Positions 35,294 to 50,200 of a stretch of DNA of 64,000 bases are shown here, in pieces. Source of the DNA: Nemopilema nomurai (Eukaryota > Cnidaria > Scyphozoa > Rhizostomeae > Rhizostomatidae); NCBI GenBank assembly GCA_003864495.1, contig ML133367.1:310001-374000 (forward strand), written 5' to 3'. The stretch's first letter is position 1, and each line of letters begins with the position of its first letter. Below the pieces are notes generated by a model. The model was not told where the DNA came from. It saw nothing but the letters and a program-made list of their open reading frames with translations, and did not search any database. The translations under genes and the position numbers were made by a program.

Positions 35294-38200
35294 ATGGTAA
35301 TCAGCAACGATGGATGGCCTGAATCGTTCGGGTTTGCTATTGCTGGTGATGCTCCAGTCGTCGTCGTATCAGTGTTGGAGAATTCCGTTGCTGAAAGCGC
35401 GGGGCTACATGTAGGTGACCAGATATTGGAAATAAATGACAAGAAGGTCCAGGGACTGAGCAAGGAGCAAGTTATACTAGTAGCAAGAAGGTCTAACAGG
35501 GTCCCACCTTCTCTCGCGGTTATTTCAAGGATCCGTACGTTTCGCCTGCAAAGAAGAAGACATGGTTACGGGCTGGCTTTGCGAGGATCCAAACCTGTTC
35601 ACGTGGAGAGTGTAGCGAAAAATTCTCCAGCATATGAGGCTGGTATTTGTCCTGGCGACATGGTGATACAAGTAAATGGACGATCAGTGAAAAGACTGGA
35701 TAGGCAGTATGTTATGAAGTTGATAGAATCAAGCAGTAACCATGTGACGCTTAAGCTGATTGCCGGCAACTCCGCTATTAAACGGTTCGAGAACAAGTAC
35801 TCGTCAAAAACGTCTTCAAAACAGAAAAAAGCGCGAGACTTTTTCAAGCAGGTATCAATTTGGCAACCGTTTACTTTACACTGTTTGATAGTAATTCGAC
35901 GTATATATCTACTTCTCTTATTTTAAGACATAGTGCCTCAAACTTAGATCATTTTGTAATAAATTAATCTTCATCAACAGGCTTCTGTGGAGGGGTCTTT
36001 CGCATCAGTTATCTGAAAAGCAACTTATCGACACCTTTCTTTACGTTGCTTTGAAGCTTCATGCTAAATTTTCATCAGTCATTTGTAAAAAACAAGCAAT
36101 CTGTAATTCCCATCAAAAGGAGCGGGCGTGAAATGAAGGCTTCGTACTGTTGCAGACAAACGAAATTGTCTTCGTATCCACTCTAAACTCTAATAACGGC
36201 TGCTAAGAGACGCGAGGTTTTAACTCAGATTTCTTCAAAAGAGTTTTAACACAATTAATTTGGACAAGTATAGACTAAAACAAACACAAGTCAATCTTTT
36301 GTTCCTGAAGTCCCATGCTGACTGGCGAGTTGTCTTTGTGTTATTTGATAAGCTGAATGGGTTTGGAAACAGGTCCTTGTTGACCTAGTGCTTCAAATCT
36401 GCGAATATTTTGTGGGTTTGCGAATCTTAATTGCCTGTTAACAATTTGAAGTATTCACAGCAGTCGTTATGAATCTGAGTCAAGCAGAATCTTATCATTG
36501 AAACAAAAAAGTTGTGTGTTCTGCTCTTGAGCTTCCACTTTAGTTCAAGATAGTTGTGTGATAGAAATTTGAAGCAGAGCCTGTTATATTAGCTAGGAAT
36601 GTGCTAACTTCAAAAGACTAATTAGGTGTGACCATCTATTTTGCAAACTCTCCAGAATCTGTTGATAACCCAGAAACTCTGTGAATTCATCCCTATGTCA
36701 CGCTATGCACACAGGGTAACCACACAAAGACCTTCTCCCACTGGCTGAACAAAGTGATGCAGTTGCCTCGACATTTCCCACCCATATTCCATCCAGTTCT
36801 TCTATTGAATACCTATTTTAGTAAGCCCAAGACAATAACATGTCCATGGGCAATGATGTCTTGTTTTCAAACAGAGGTCTGCAGTTGTGAGTAGGTCAGC
36901 AAGCCAGCTTACATCAGACCCAACCTTCCTTCAAAGAAATATTTTCCTTTTTGCCTGTTAAATTTAACTCTCAATGCTCTTTGGCCTTTGATCCCTTGCA
37001 AGGGATAAAGCTGGATCTTGTTGTATAAATCTTTGATTGGCTTTAATCAGTAATCATTCACTATAAGATCATTTCTTATCCTTCTAGATTACAAGATTGT
37101 CCTTGTGCACTTAATCTCATTTACCAGATTACCCAAATGGAAGTTCTAATTCTAAATTGATGACTTATTTTCTATTGAAACCATTTTATTAATTAAGGAT
37201 GATCAAAATGTCTTTAAAACAGTTCACATCTCCTAAGGTGTAAGAGTAGACCCCATTCTCATAATGACTTTATGAAAATTTATAATTTGCCTCTCTTTGT
37301 TATTAATAATTGGTGATATTCTTTCGTAAGTGTGCTTCATCTCCTCTTACTGAAACGTCTTATGCAGATGAGCTATTATCTAACTGGTGAGGAACATAAA
37401 AAGACACTGCTCATTGCCCTGATGAAAAGATATGCAAAGGATAGGGACATTGAAAGGTTTTCAAGACTAGTGTCCTGTTTGCTCACAACAGAGGTGCAAA
37501 GGAGGCTTTTGAAGCCAATAAGGTATTGTGTTCACATTATTCAACAAACTTTTCAACAACTAACTTTCAACATCTTTCTTGTTTGATTAATGATTGTTAC
37601 TTGTTTAGTTTTACGGCTTATTGTATTATTGTATTTTTGCTTTCATTCAAGATATTTCATTCCACCAAAACACAAACCATACTTTGATGCAATAGCCAAT
37701 CAAAACTACTCAAACAGTGGACCATTTGAGGACTCATCACCTAGAGGTCAATCAAAGCATTCCCCCCGGGACCACCAGATTTCACCTAGAGACCTAGAAA
37801 GTCATAGAACCCGAAGCAAGTAAGTGAGCATAGACCAAAATGGTTCTTTTCTGCTTACATTGTTTTTCAAATGATTTTTATGCTTAGGTTATATTTTTCT
37901 TAGTTTGTTACATTGAAGGGTCTGTTCTTAAGGACAGCATGTTATCAGTGGCAACACCATCCATTTTTAATGATTTACCTTTTTAATGAAATACCCTTTA
38001 CCTATGGGAAATTTCTATGTTTCTCTTTGATTTAAGACATATTTCAAAAGCAATCCCAGTGAGAATGTGTCCACCCCAGCCCCCCCCCCCCCCTTGTTGC
38101 GCCACTATTTTCTGTTATGCTTGGAATGTGTTTTCTCATTTGAATGCTTGTCCTATGTAACATACTCTTTCTTCAAAAGCTTTTGAGTTATCTTGAAAGG

Positions 38201-41200
38201 TTTAATAATTATTATTATAATTTCTTTGTGCATGTATGTATTGATGTGTTTCACTAATTTCAGCCGTTATTGCATCCACATACTCATGACATACTCATAA
38301 GATTTAAACCTGCAAAGACAGGTTAACAATTTTTGAATAAAATGATATAAATATCTAAATGATGAAACAGTACATATCTTCCATTGAGATATTCTTTGTA
38401 TTTAAATCATTTTCTGTTGGACATTTTAATTTTTTCAGAACATGGTCAAGAGCAACAAGTACACCCTTTCAAAATGTAGATTCAAGAACTTCAAGGTATC
38501 TAAAATGTACCCGAATCAAAGTATTCTTCACATAATTGTTTTTCATGCTTTTCAGCAAACTAATATCATATGAAACTTTCATCTGGATGAAGTTTTCTTG
38601 TTCATAAAAAGTTCTGTACCTTATTAGTATTCCTCTTTAACACTAGCCGGTTTTAAAATTTGTTCAAGTAGCTTTAAACCTTGTTATAATTTTCTAGCTT
38701 CTCCAGACAATTACAGAAAACAGGAAAGAAGGAGTCCCCATGCAGGTCAGTAGCCACATGCAGTAATTATGCAAAAGGCATTTGCAGTTTCTATTAAAAC
38801 CTATAATCTTCTTTCCCATTTTAAATGTCAAGGTTCTATCATTTGCTTCAAGCTGAAAGTGTTACGATTGAATTTGCCAGAATTCTTCTGTACTCTTATG
38901 GAATAGATTTCAAAGCTGAGGCAGGTTACTGTCAGAATGTGAGCATGCAAATTACAGACCATGGAAATGTTTCTTCTAATACCTATTCAACAAGTTCATA
39001 ATGCAATACTTGTGCTTCACTATGGGAAACTTAACCATGAAGAAATTGTTTTGTCAGGCATCTGTTGTTTTCCTTATTTGGCATAGAAATGTTAATTTTG
39101 TTCTGAAAAACCAACCACTCAGTGGCTTTACTCCTAATCTTAAAAAATGTAAGAAATTCTAGCAGTGAATTGCTGAAATAAATTTGGTAAGCTAAAGACA
39201 TTTTGGTAAACTAAGGAAACGGAAGATGTTACAATAGAGCCTGCGCAATGATTCTCAATGTCCAAGGGCAAGATCTTTCCTTCCATACATGTCACACATG
39301 ATGTGCCAACAAAACACGCCTAGTAATTCTGCGAGTCTCGGTGGAAGATATTTACCAATGCAAAGTACACTTAATCGACACACTTATTAACCACGAGCCA
39401 CCATGGTTCGTGCCAGGCATAAAATTTTAAATTCAAAATTCAACGTTTCTAAATAATTACCGTCAATGTCCGTCATTTGAATGTATGGAAACTTTACAGG
39501 GTTGTCCAGCTCCAGCGAGAAAGTGGTAATGGTCCATTTGGATTTACTATCAGTGGCTATAACCCAGTGTTTCTACGCTCGATCGATGAAGGTAAATATT
39601 GCCAACACGCTTAAGATTGTCTGTTTTTCTTCTTCATTGGTCAAAGAAATAGCTAGGGCCTGAAAGCTAAAAGCTCGATAGATTTATAAAATGCGTTTAT
39701 TTCTGGCTCGAAAGCCGCCCTCTCAACATTTACATTCATCAATGGAAAACTAAGAAAAGCTATTGATTCGCAGCCCGACTTGATAAGAAGCGATGTAAGG
39801 GGTACTTGAGCATCGAGTGATGTATCGATGCAATCTTTTTACTGTAAATTACGTTCATCAAAGTTTCAGTTTATTCCATGAAAGCATGAAAATTTCCTCC
39901 ATGAAGTATTCTGCTTTACAATTCCACCAGCTTCATTGCTTCTTCTAGTCTCAGTAGAGCCGGAATGTTGACCAGTTCTTTCCAAGTTTTATTTAACTAT
40001 CGAGATGTTTAGGTAGGCCAATTGTATTGTAAGCGCATTCCAACTGCATCCCATTGCGATGGAAACTGCCTTTCGATCGCTGATTGACTGATTTGTTGAT
40101 TGACTTAAAAACGAATCGCGTTACCTTAGGTGGGCCGGCAGATTCTGCAGGATTGAAACCAGGTGATTGCGTGATCGAAATCAATGGCATCAATGTGAGG
40201 TGAGCAATGGCACATTTTGATTCAAATGGAGTAATCCTACTCCACAATTTAACACTTCCCTGTAATCGAAGTATTTCTCCTGTTTAAAGGTCACGGCTCC
40301 CTACAACTTCCCTTATGTTTCTACGATGGACTTAGACTTTGCTTAAAGTTTGATTATGTGTTTTATTTAACGATCATGAAGTGTCTGTCTTTAACAAGCT
40401 AGCCCTTTGAAGTGATTTAAGGTCAAAGGTTATGCGTTGGAATGTACGGGTGTTATTTTTGGCTACTTATTAGCTCTCCAAGTTTATCTCAATTGCCTGT
40501 GTTTTGTTTTATTAATCAGTGTCTTCATTAATACCATCATTTGTCAAAATCTAACTTGCCAACACGAAATCTTTTACTTTAATGTACCTCCTACAAGCCA
40601 AATTTTTTTCCCATTTTAGGCATGCATCCCACGACAGCGTTATCGAGATTCTAAAGCATGCTGGGAAATCACCCACATTAGTCGTCCAATGGCGTCCGGT
40701 TCCTTTTCAGACGCGGAACGGAATATCACCAATCCGGCCGGATGCTTTTGTTCCGGGTCAAAGTGAGGACCATTCTGGCTCTGATTCAGCACTTGAGTCG
40801 GATATTTCACCAAGAAATGAGTCGACTCAACAATCGTCTGCTATTAACTCCGAACCGGATCAGAAACAATTGCTCAAGCATCTAAAGGATCAGGTATACA
40901 CCCAATGCGAATATACATCATCACAATGCGAATATGCATCATCACTGTATTATTATTATTACCCATCTCAAAAGTAGCAGAGCTTCAGTTCCATTGATAA
41001 CAGTTATTGACAACTTCTACCTATATATAATTAGAAGAAGTCGAGTCCATTTTTCGACACATCGTTCTATTGAGATGTCTGAGAAAATCTGTCACCTCTT
41101 TAAACGGCCGATGTGCAAAAAAGTGTATGCCCTTTGGCCAAGAAAAAAGGAAAAACTTTTTATTGTCCATTAAAACTGCAATACTGGTAAATATATTTCT

Positions 41201-44200
41201 TTTGAAAAAGTGCCGATGATTGGTCCTTTATGAGGATGTTGTTGAGTTTAATCAATACTTTCCTCCTCTTACCCATCAAGTTATTATACTTCGAACAAAA
41301 CTAATTGACATCAAGTCGTTCAGTTTTTATTAGTTGTGACACACCTAGAACTTAAAGTATGAAAGTATTTATAAGCTGACATAAGTCGTTTGTATGTATT
41401 TCTGGAAACCTCTAGAAAGAACTGATCAAGAGACAATAAATTTTCCTTGAAGACACCAAGACAACCGTGCATTTTTATGGAATGGTCTGACAATATTTGC
41501 GAAGATGTAGTGACTCTCCTAAAGCCTAATTTCATTACACCACTTCAATATTCTGTGGCATCTATGCCTCGCATATTGTGCTGTAAACCTCTAACAGTAC
41601 ACCTTAGAACGCTAAACTAATAATGCTCTGTTTTGCTGGTAGATGAACAAGTTACTGACAAGGGGAGAACAGCTTGTGGTGAGACAAGCTATCTCGTATT
41701 ACCACAGTGACAGGTGAGAGCATTTCGTACACTATTTTAAAGATGCAAAAGTGTTTTTACGGTGTTTAGAAATATGTCAGTGATCACAGTTTGCCGTCGT
41801 CTGTGTATTCCAAGAGACAACAAGATGGGACAAGATGCCCGTTTCAAGAGGAACCTAAACTTCCTTATTTATAAATTAAGAGTTTTTAAGATAAATAGGG
41901 TTCTTATTTGTATCGGCACCTAGACCCCACGAGCTCTATTTTTATTCCCTGCTGTTTTACCATATCCGAGTCTGTCGAAGTGTTGACTTTCTACTGTTTC
42001 CTTGCTTCTGTTCTCCGGCATTCTTTACGGGATTAGCAAAGAACACATTTGATACCCAATTCTAAGCACGTACTCCTGACACCAATATATATGGAATATA
42101 AAGTGATTTCTGAAAGCTGTTCTTCATTTAGAGGCTCATCCATCATAAGATTAAAAGCACAGTCTTGCGTCATATTGTATCGATTCTCATTCCTTTTAGG
42201 GCCACCTAGAGTCTTTTAATATTGCATATTAAAATCTGGCTTTTATTGATTACTTTCTATTAAAAAAGGCTTTACCTAGCCTGCCAAATAGCTCCTCACT
42301 TAATCACGAACAGTAATAAATTTCAGCGATTTATGGGCTTGTTTCTGAAGCCAAGGTGCTCTCATGTTTCTTGTGTTGTATTTCAACTTAACCGTGCTTT
42401 CTGTCCATGTTTCGAAGCTCCCTTTTATGATCCACTTGCGTGTTTGTATGTAGCGTTTAGATCGTTCAGCTAACGTGAATGCTTTTCACAACAGCTGTTT
42501 TGTATTTTGTCCTCGCGAATATCTAATGTTACTTAAGGCTAAATTCTCAAAATACCATATTGCAACTGCCTATTACGTTTGGAAAGGATTGTGTTCTTAG
42601 CACCTTTCTACAGATGGATCAATGATTAAAGGTCAGTTTATTCAACATAGTAAAGCCAGGCCTCATACATGTAAGTAGCCACAGTTGCTTTTAAGTGCAT
42701 GCAGTCGAGTCTACTTCTCTAATAGCCAGAATCATTCAACATCTCTTCAGCTGGTACTGTCCCGCTTTTTAGGGATGTCCCCAAACTGATTGGCGCATTG
42801 GAGCCAGTTCTTGACGACCCGTTGAAGCTGCAGATGTTGCACTGTATCAGTCGACTGCTGCCGCCAGACGCCCAACTGGATTTTGAACGCCTGGCGGTGG
42901 AGATGGTCGCCAGGCAAATGGAGAGTATGTCATTCTAGCTTTTAGGCCTGCTAATGAGTTTTCAACGTGTTGGTGGGCTGGAGCTTTGACTACTTCAACC
43001 TCCTTAGATTAACTCTAGGTACGAGTGGGTGGGGCCGTAGCCCAGTCGTCTGATTGGTTTGTTTGGCGAGTAAAAATAAATTGCAGGAAAAGCGATCTTG
43101 ATTCTTACGAACTTCCAACAATTCCTGCAATTTAACAACTCTCTGAAAACAACTCGCATTTGCGATACAAAATAAAGTTTAGTCCTCGTGGAAGTATGAT
43201 AATTGTATTATATGTACCAAACGCACATTGAAAACAACAACAGTAAACAACAAAACTCGGAACAGTAATAAAAATAGACTAGGACAGACAGCACCAAACG
43301 TTACTGGAACAATGGTGTCGCAGTTTTCCTGTTATCCAGACGGTTAGAGTTGATTTCTTGGTGTATGGAAACTGAACTGTGATACTTGATTGTTGCTACT
43401 TTCTAATAAGAGTTGATTTAAATGGGCATATGCATATTAAAATGATTCAGGTAACGGATTTTATGGAAACCAAGATTAGAATTAGAAGGTTCGGATCCTC
43501 AAGGTAGATTTTCAAGTAACTGTAAACGCTATTCCTGCCTTTTTCAAACAAAACCACGAAGTACATTTTCTTAAACAATATATTTATAGTGCGATAACTC
43601 AATAAAAGAAAAATTTCCAAAGCTAAAAAGTCCATAGGCTCTCTAAGTTTTCTGTTTATCTATGATTTGATATCGATTCATTTTTGAAATTTTATCATCT
43701 TTATGATAAAAGCATAGTGTCTATTTTTTATATTTTCCATTATTTTGTAGATGGAATAATCATTAGTGCATCAACCACAGCCCATGAAACCTTCGATATA
43801 TTATTCCGTGTTCAAGGCAATAAACTTGCAGAAACGGATAGGCCACGTAACCTGATCGGAGGCCTAGTTGGTAAGCTCCTTTCGAAAGCTATTTTACGCC
43901 GCTTGTTTCCTAACATTTCATGGCAAACTGTCTTTGGAAGTATAATAGTGCTTGATAGAAGGAAATACTCCACTTTACCAACACGAAACTCTTCCCGTGA
44001 TTCAATTGATAGCCTCCTTCGTAGCAACGCATAATTTGAAGCGTCCAGAGAGCAAGTATAAACATGCATTGAGTCTGCCGAAGCTACTTTGAAGAAGCTT
44101 TGGCGTTTGCATCGACTATGTGATTCCATGAGTTGGTAATGAAGATAGTTTCAACTAGAAAAAATTGTAGACTGAGGAAGGCTACAATTTTTTTTTACTC

Positions 44201-47200
44201 TGGCCGGCTGTTTATTATTGAATCCCTGTCACAATGTTGTTTTGATGCGAATAACAGACGTTTCAAAATCAAAATAGAAGACGTTTCGAATTTATATCGC
44301 TGTGTGGTAATGGAAAAGGCGCCATGAAATTTATTATCCTCGTCACATTGTTTGGTTTCTTGTGCTAGCAAATCATAGTCGTTTGTTAAATTAGAGTGGG
44401 CGCGGTTTATGGTTGAAAACTGCTAAAGGAACTTGAGATTAATAATCAATGTCCAAGGCCGTAGCTTTGTTGCCGGTGCGCGACCATCTGTCCACACTAA
44501 ATTCTACTCCTGACATAAACTTGATGAATTTGGTATTGGCCTACATTCTTTGGATATTTTGTGGTTTCCTTTACTCATTTTTCTGCGAGTTTAAAGAACT
44601 TGGAGCCAGAAGTTTAATGTGGTTAAATTCCTGGTTAAAATTGTTGATAATTTTCATGCCTCTATTTGTGAGAAGATTTCATCATGACTCAATATTCTGC
44701 GATTCCAAGTCACCAATCCCTTTGCTTTCGATCCAATTAGAGACTGTTTTCAACTTCATGTACCAGAAACTGTTAATCGTCTCTTGGTGTCATTTGCAAC
44801 AAAATCTTTTCACCCACGCAAGATGTTCCACCACTCCTTTTTTATTAGATAATGTTAAATTCCCCATCCATGTAAATTCGGTTCTCGATACATAAAGAAC
44901 TTAGAAGGCTATGAAGATAAAAGTATCGATTTGATACTTTCTAGGAGGCAGGGTCACGTGTTTTTGTAGTCTAAAGCGAAAGTTTCGAGAAACTTGCATG
45001 GTTTCAAAATTACGTTTTGCGGGCATTGGGTGAGAAATTCAATAAAAAAATGTGTGATTTACTTTTCCAGTATTCTTTTGGACTATTTCTTTGCCACTTG
45101 CGTTAAATTCTCAAGCTATATTTCTATTTTTTTTTCAAAGTGTTGAAAATATTGTTCGATCAAAAAACATGGGCCAGTTGAGAAAAGTGAATCAAAATTT
45201 TGTTTTTGAGCCTTATGCTCTATGATCATCAGATATGATTGCAAGCTATATTTTATCTAGAAGCTAATGCCCTTTTAATGTTCTCTCATAAAAAATAATG
45301 ATTGGAACTTAATGTTGCTAAGTGACAGATGACAATGTCCTCTTGTAGATGTCAAGCCCGATCCGTCGTCATCTTCGAAGCAAGTCTCCAGTAGCAATTC
45401 AACCGGATCCATAGGTAGCTACTTTACTTTGTGTAGTTTTGATCCAAAAAATTTTCCATGCTTCTATGGAAATGCACCTTCTTGATAAAGTCAGTTAAAG
45501 TCAGCTATAATGAAAGTGAAAGATCTCCTGGTTTGTTTTTAGAAGACAGAATGCTACCTTTGTGCATTTACTTTTCACTGTTAATTCTTATACAGAGTGG
45601 TAACATCACACAACCTTGACTAGTTCAAACGGGGTAAAAACATCAAGCGAATCATAGACGCCTGATTATATTTGGATGTCTTGTTGAAATACCAATTTTC
45701 TTCGCTCTACCCGTAGAATTGTTTAGACTGCATTATTCTTTCCCAAGCTTTCCTGATTCGATATGATTTGCCAGGTGGCTCCAGAAAAGTTGCTTTTATT
45801 TCATTCCATTTGCTGCCAGAACACCCATTGTTTTCTGGGAATTCCAATAAAAAAGTCAATCAATATGTAGAATATTCTTGTGTAAGATATGCGCTATTTT
45901 TTCGATGGGATTTTTTCTTCTTTCAAGGTTCCGATTTAGGCCAATCGTCACCAAGAGCAGATTTGTCTTACGAAGAACTAGACATCACTCCTGTCAGAGG
46001 TAAGTAATTGTTTCGTGTGATGAATTGTTGAAGGCCAAAAAGTGATCATGTGAGGGTTGCCCGCAGAAACATGGAAGTTCGCACCCAAGGCAAAATTTTC
46101 CAATTCCATTGAAGCACACGCTGCGATGCTGCATGTATATCCGGAATTCCCAAGTTTTAAACCAACATAGATTTGAGAGAAATTAGGATTCGAATTTGCA
46201 GGAATCGGAGAGTTGAATTTTTTGTCAACATTTATTGTTCGGTTGATCATTATTCATTATTTATTCTTTGAAGTTTTGTGGCCTGTGCCTCAGATCCTTT
46301 TGACTCTGCTTTTGTAAATATTCTTCAGCCAAAGGAGCTAATCGGTCTGAATGTAAAGTGAGCTCTTAATGACACTGAGGATTTGATTTGAAAACGCCTT
46401 GATGGCATTACGTTTTGTTAAACAGAATAACCTCCATTTCTACTGAACGCTTTCTACAACATGGCTGTTTTCTTTTGCAGATTCTACTCTCGAAGCACTG
46501 ATGTCTATAGACGACACCCAGCTCTCTTCTGAGGCCGACAACAGCACATCGTCTCGCGTTATAGCCACTGCTTTGGTCCACTCTCCTCCTCAGCCGAGAA
46601 AAAGCGCAGTGGCTAATTCCCATCCAGACTCGAACAATAACAAAAACAAAGAACCTTCTGCTGAGAAAGTTGTGGAGGAGACTCTGATTGACGATGTGTT
46701 CAACGAAGCTGTTGTAAATGATGGAACGAGGCTGACCCAGAAGGACATTGAGGATTTGAAGAATGAGTTAAGGAAGGCTCAAAAAGAGGCTGAGAGCGCT
46801 AGGAAGGAGGCTGAGGAAGAACGCCAGAGGCTGAGTCAGTCACAGAACTCTAGTATGTATACTGCACGAATACGGATATTTGCTACAAAGCTTTTCCACT
46901 ATCCAGTTCATGTGCTTTTACCAATACAGTTCTATAAGACCACGCTCCATCCCTCCCCTTCCCAATTTTATATTACATTGCCCTAATGGAAGCAAGTCTG
47001 TTTTGTTTCTTTTTTATTTTGAAATGTATTGATCAAAGAGATAGTACGGATGGAGATGAGTCATATCTTATTCTAGCTTGATGTTAATTGTTTTCAATTG
47101 ATGTTGAAAACCTCCAAACATCAATGCCTGAGTGTTTCACTGTAGCCATTGAAAGTTGAATTTTGCATTCTGTCTTCTTTTGTTTTACTTTTGCCTTGAT

Positions 47201-50200
47201 TCACTTTTCTCCTTGTAAATAGTACTCAAGCTATAGCGTGGATTGAATTATACAGGGTCAAGTTCATAGAAAGTTCTGTAATCTAAAGTTACCAGTATAA
47301 GAAGATAGCTGTTCATCAACACGGAACTGTAGTTAATGACACGTTCGTGACCATTTTCAAACTTTTGATTGGAATTTGTGCCTTTGTTTGGGCTCGGCCC
47401 CTTTTTGTGTGCAAAAATGTGTGAGCTTGAGAATACCTTTATTTTAAATGCTTTAAAAGTGCTTTTTCAGAGGAACGTTGTTGATGAAGAAGTTTTTGAG
47501 ATAGCGCAGAAAGCATTATTTTGTATTTGATAATTTTGATGAGCATATTTCATAATTTTTTTTTATTTTTCTTCAGCAGCGCTTACGGGCGGTGTTGCAG
47601 CAGCCAGTTCAAGCAAGGCCAAGCTGAAAAGCATCTCCGAGGAGATTAAAGAGAAGTCCTTTGGTATGGAACCTGAACGATTAAGGAGTGTCAGCACAGA
47701 TGGTAAATATCTAAAACTTAGGTCCTCCAGTCTTTATGTTAGATATTCTGGTGATTGTTTCCGCCCCCCGCCAAACCTCTTCTTTGCTGCTAACATAGCC
47801 AGTATAATTCTCTAACGTTCACGACGAAGTATTGATATCCACTGGAATTCAATTCGATGTGAAAACTTTCAGATCGGGCATAAGATTTAAGCAACAGATC
47901 CTCATACCATAGATCAGATACTCTTTGGCGGGTTTTTGTCAGTTGGCATTGACGATTCTTCCTCCATTTAACGTACCTTGTTTTCCTTATTTCAGATCAC
48001 GTGATACTACCCGGCCAGTTCATGCCTCCGCCTCCTCCACCGCCACCCATGGCGCCGCCTCCCCCGCCCCCTCCGCCTCCTATTGGTGGTGCAGCCTCGA
48101 ATGCAATGCAGCTCAAGAGAATCAACTGGGAGAAGTTATCCGGTCCTGCCATTGAGAATACCGTATGGGGAAAGGTATGACTATTCAAATACTACCAAGA
48201 AAAATCAGAGCGATAAGTGACGTTTTGATTGCAATTTTCCCTTGTCCGTTTTAAAATTTTGTTCTTAAATTGTTATCACTGCTGTTTCTTATTTATGGAA
48301 TACGCTGCTGACTATCATTCCAAAATTTGAAAGCAAAATATTTCTGCGAATTTATTAAAGGATGCTACTAACATTATACTATCGAAGTTTTTAGATGTGT
48401 AAACGTGAGAGAATGTGTTATTTGCTCTAAGTCATCGACTACTACCAATTTTTATAATGTTGTAGTTAGACATGGTGATGTTTGCAAAGTATTGAGATAT
48501 CTTGGTTCATTTTGCTATGAATGCAACATTATTTGCTAAGACATTTTTTAAGAAGTTTCGCCACAATATCTCGATCTTTGCCAGCATTCAAGCTATTCTG
48601 AATTTGTAACAAGTTTAAGCGGTAGTTCTGGTAGTTCTAAGAAATCCCACTCCATTAACGCCTTTAATTGAAGGGGAGGTAAGTTTGCATTAGCCGTTTG
48701 CTAGCTGTACACCAGACGATAGAAAGTCGAAAGCCGTCGTCTGTCTTCACCTAAGATTCGTCATGCTCTGCCATTTGTCATGTTTGTGGCAGTTAGAATC
48801 CTATTTGCAGCTGGTTCGTTCATTCATGTGTATAGGTTAGTGTTCGTGTGTCACCTAACATGCCTTTAATTATCATTTCCTTGTTCTTTTCAGCTTGGCA
48901 ATGAAGATGAAGTAGATATCATGATCGATTTCAAAGAACTGGAGACCCTTTTCAGCACAAAACGAGTACCAAAGAAAGGTATCTCCATTCATTGATTTAT
49001 GCCTTCTTTTATCAGCTTGTTTCGCCTAGGGAATCAACTTACTCTGTTGGCTTGAAAGTGACAGTTTGCAACTTACACTGTACAGAAATTGCAAATCAAA
49101 ATGCTTCCGCGAACAGCTATTAAAAGTAGGAAAGGCCTAGACTGGCACATTTCAAACCCCACAAAGCGTCTGATTTCTCGTAATTATGGTTGATCTTTAT
49201 CTCTGGTCTCTTTGAAAGACGATTCGAAAGTTTGATTTTGTATGCCGATATCTCATTTGGTTTTTCGTGTAGCAGACTTTGGTCAGGTGTTTGTTCAAGC
49301 ACCTCCTTCCTCAGACTTTCTTTAAGAAACTGGGATGTAAAAGATTCCTGAGACCGTGGCGAATTGTACTCAACTTCATAGTGCCTAGTCGAATCATTGC
49401 TACATTGTGGGGGAGGAGCCCTTCAGCGTCACTCTCACGCGCAATTTAGCCACAAGTTTTTTTCAAACAACTTTGTGTTTCGTTGCACTTTAGCAACGTA
49501 TTCTTTCATCTTGCCATGCTCTGATGGATGTTTGCAATTCAAAGACTATCATTTTCAGCGACTGAATTGTGCTTGTGCTCAGATTCCAGAAGAAGTTGTA
49601 ACCTTCCTCCAGCTGCAATGTTTATAATTTAAATCGCATGACACTTTGCCTTTTACCAAAACCATTCACTCTCCCGATCATTTTGCACCGATACCAAATT
49701 CAGACTAATTCTAATTGGTCGAATCAGCATATATAAGGCTCTTAGTATTGCGTCATATTCTGACTTATTTGGGGCGCAAGACTCTACCAACACGTGGCTA
49801 CATTCTTTTCTTTGGCATTGACCAAATATAGTAGGACTAGACATCAGCGAAACAGAATCAAGCGTTTGATAGCGCGCCTTGTCTTTCTCTTTTCTCAGAA
49901 GACCCACAGAGTTGATAATCGCCACAAGAACAATTCCCCGTTGATTATTAATAGAACACAGGCATGCTAAGTACTATTCCCCATATTTGGTCGAGGAAGA
50001 CTTCTCCAATACCCGTTAGCAGGTTACATGTTGCTGTAAAGACGTCGGGCCTTGTAATCTCTATACACGCACGTTTGGCGCATAACCTCGCAATTATTGG
50101 CAGAGTTTTGATTGCGGGGTATCCTCAGCCACAGAACGGCCCATTCGAAATGTTTGTGTGCATTCCCTGTTTGTAGTGAAAACCAGCTAATCAATCTTTC

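Noticed and set aside
39481..39663. 60-aa plus-strand ORF overlapping the third PDZ exon
   Set aside because: The PDZ frame (GPFGFTISGYNP) is a different frame and splices correctly. This one is a shadow.
44449..44895. 148-codon open frame on the plus strand with hydrophobic stretches
   Set aside because: No family resemblance and no in-phase splice sites. It lies in an intron or in the 3' UTR of the possible short formin isoform. Hydrophobicity is expected from AT-rich DNA.
45778..45881. Possible extra formin exon (GSRKVAFISFHLLPEHPL) with acceptor TTTGCCAG and donor TGT|GTAAGA
   Set aside because: Its sequence is not low-complexity like its neighbours. Its length of about 104 nt does not keep the phase to the exon at 45928, whereas direct joining of 45414 to 45928 does.
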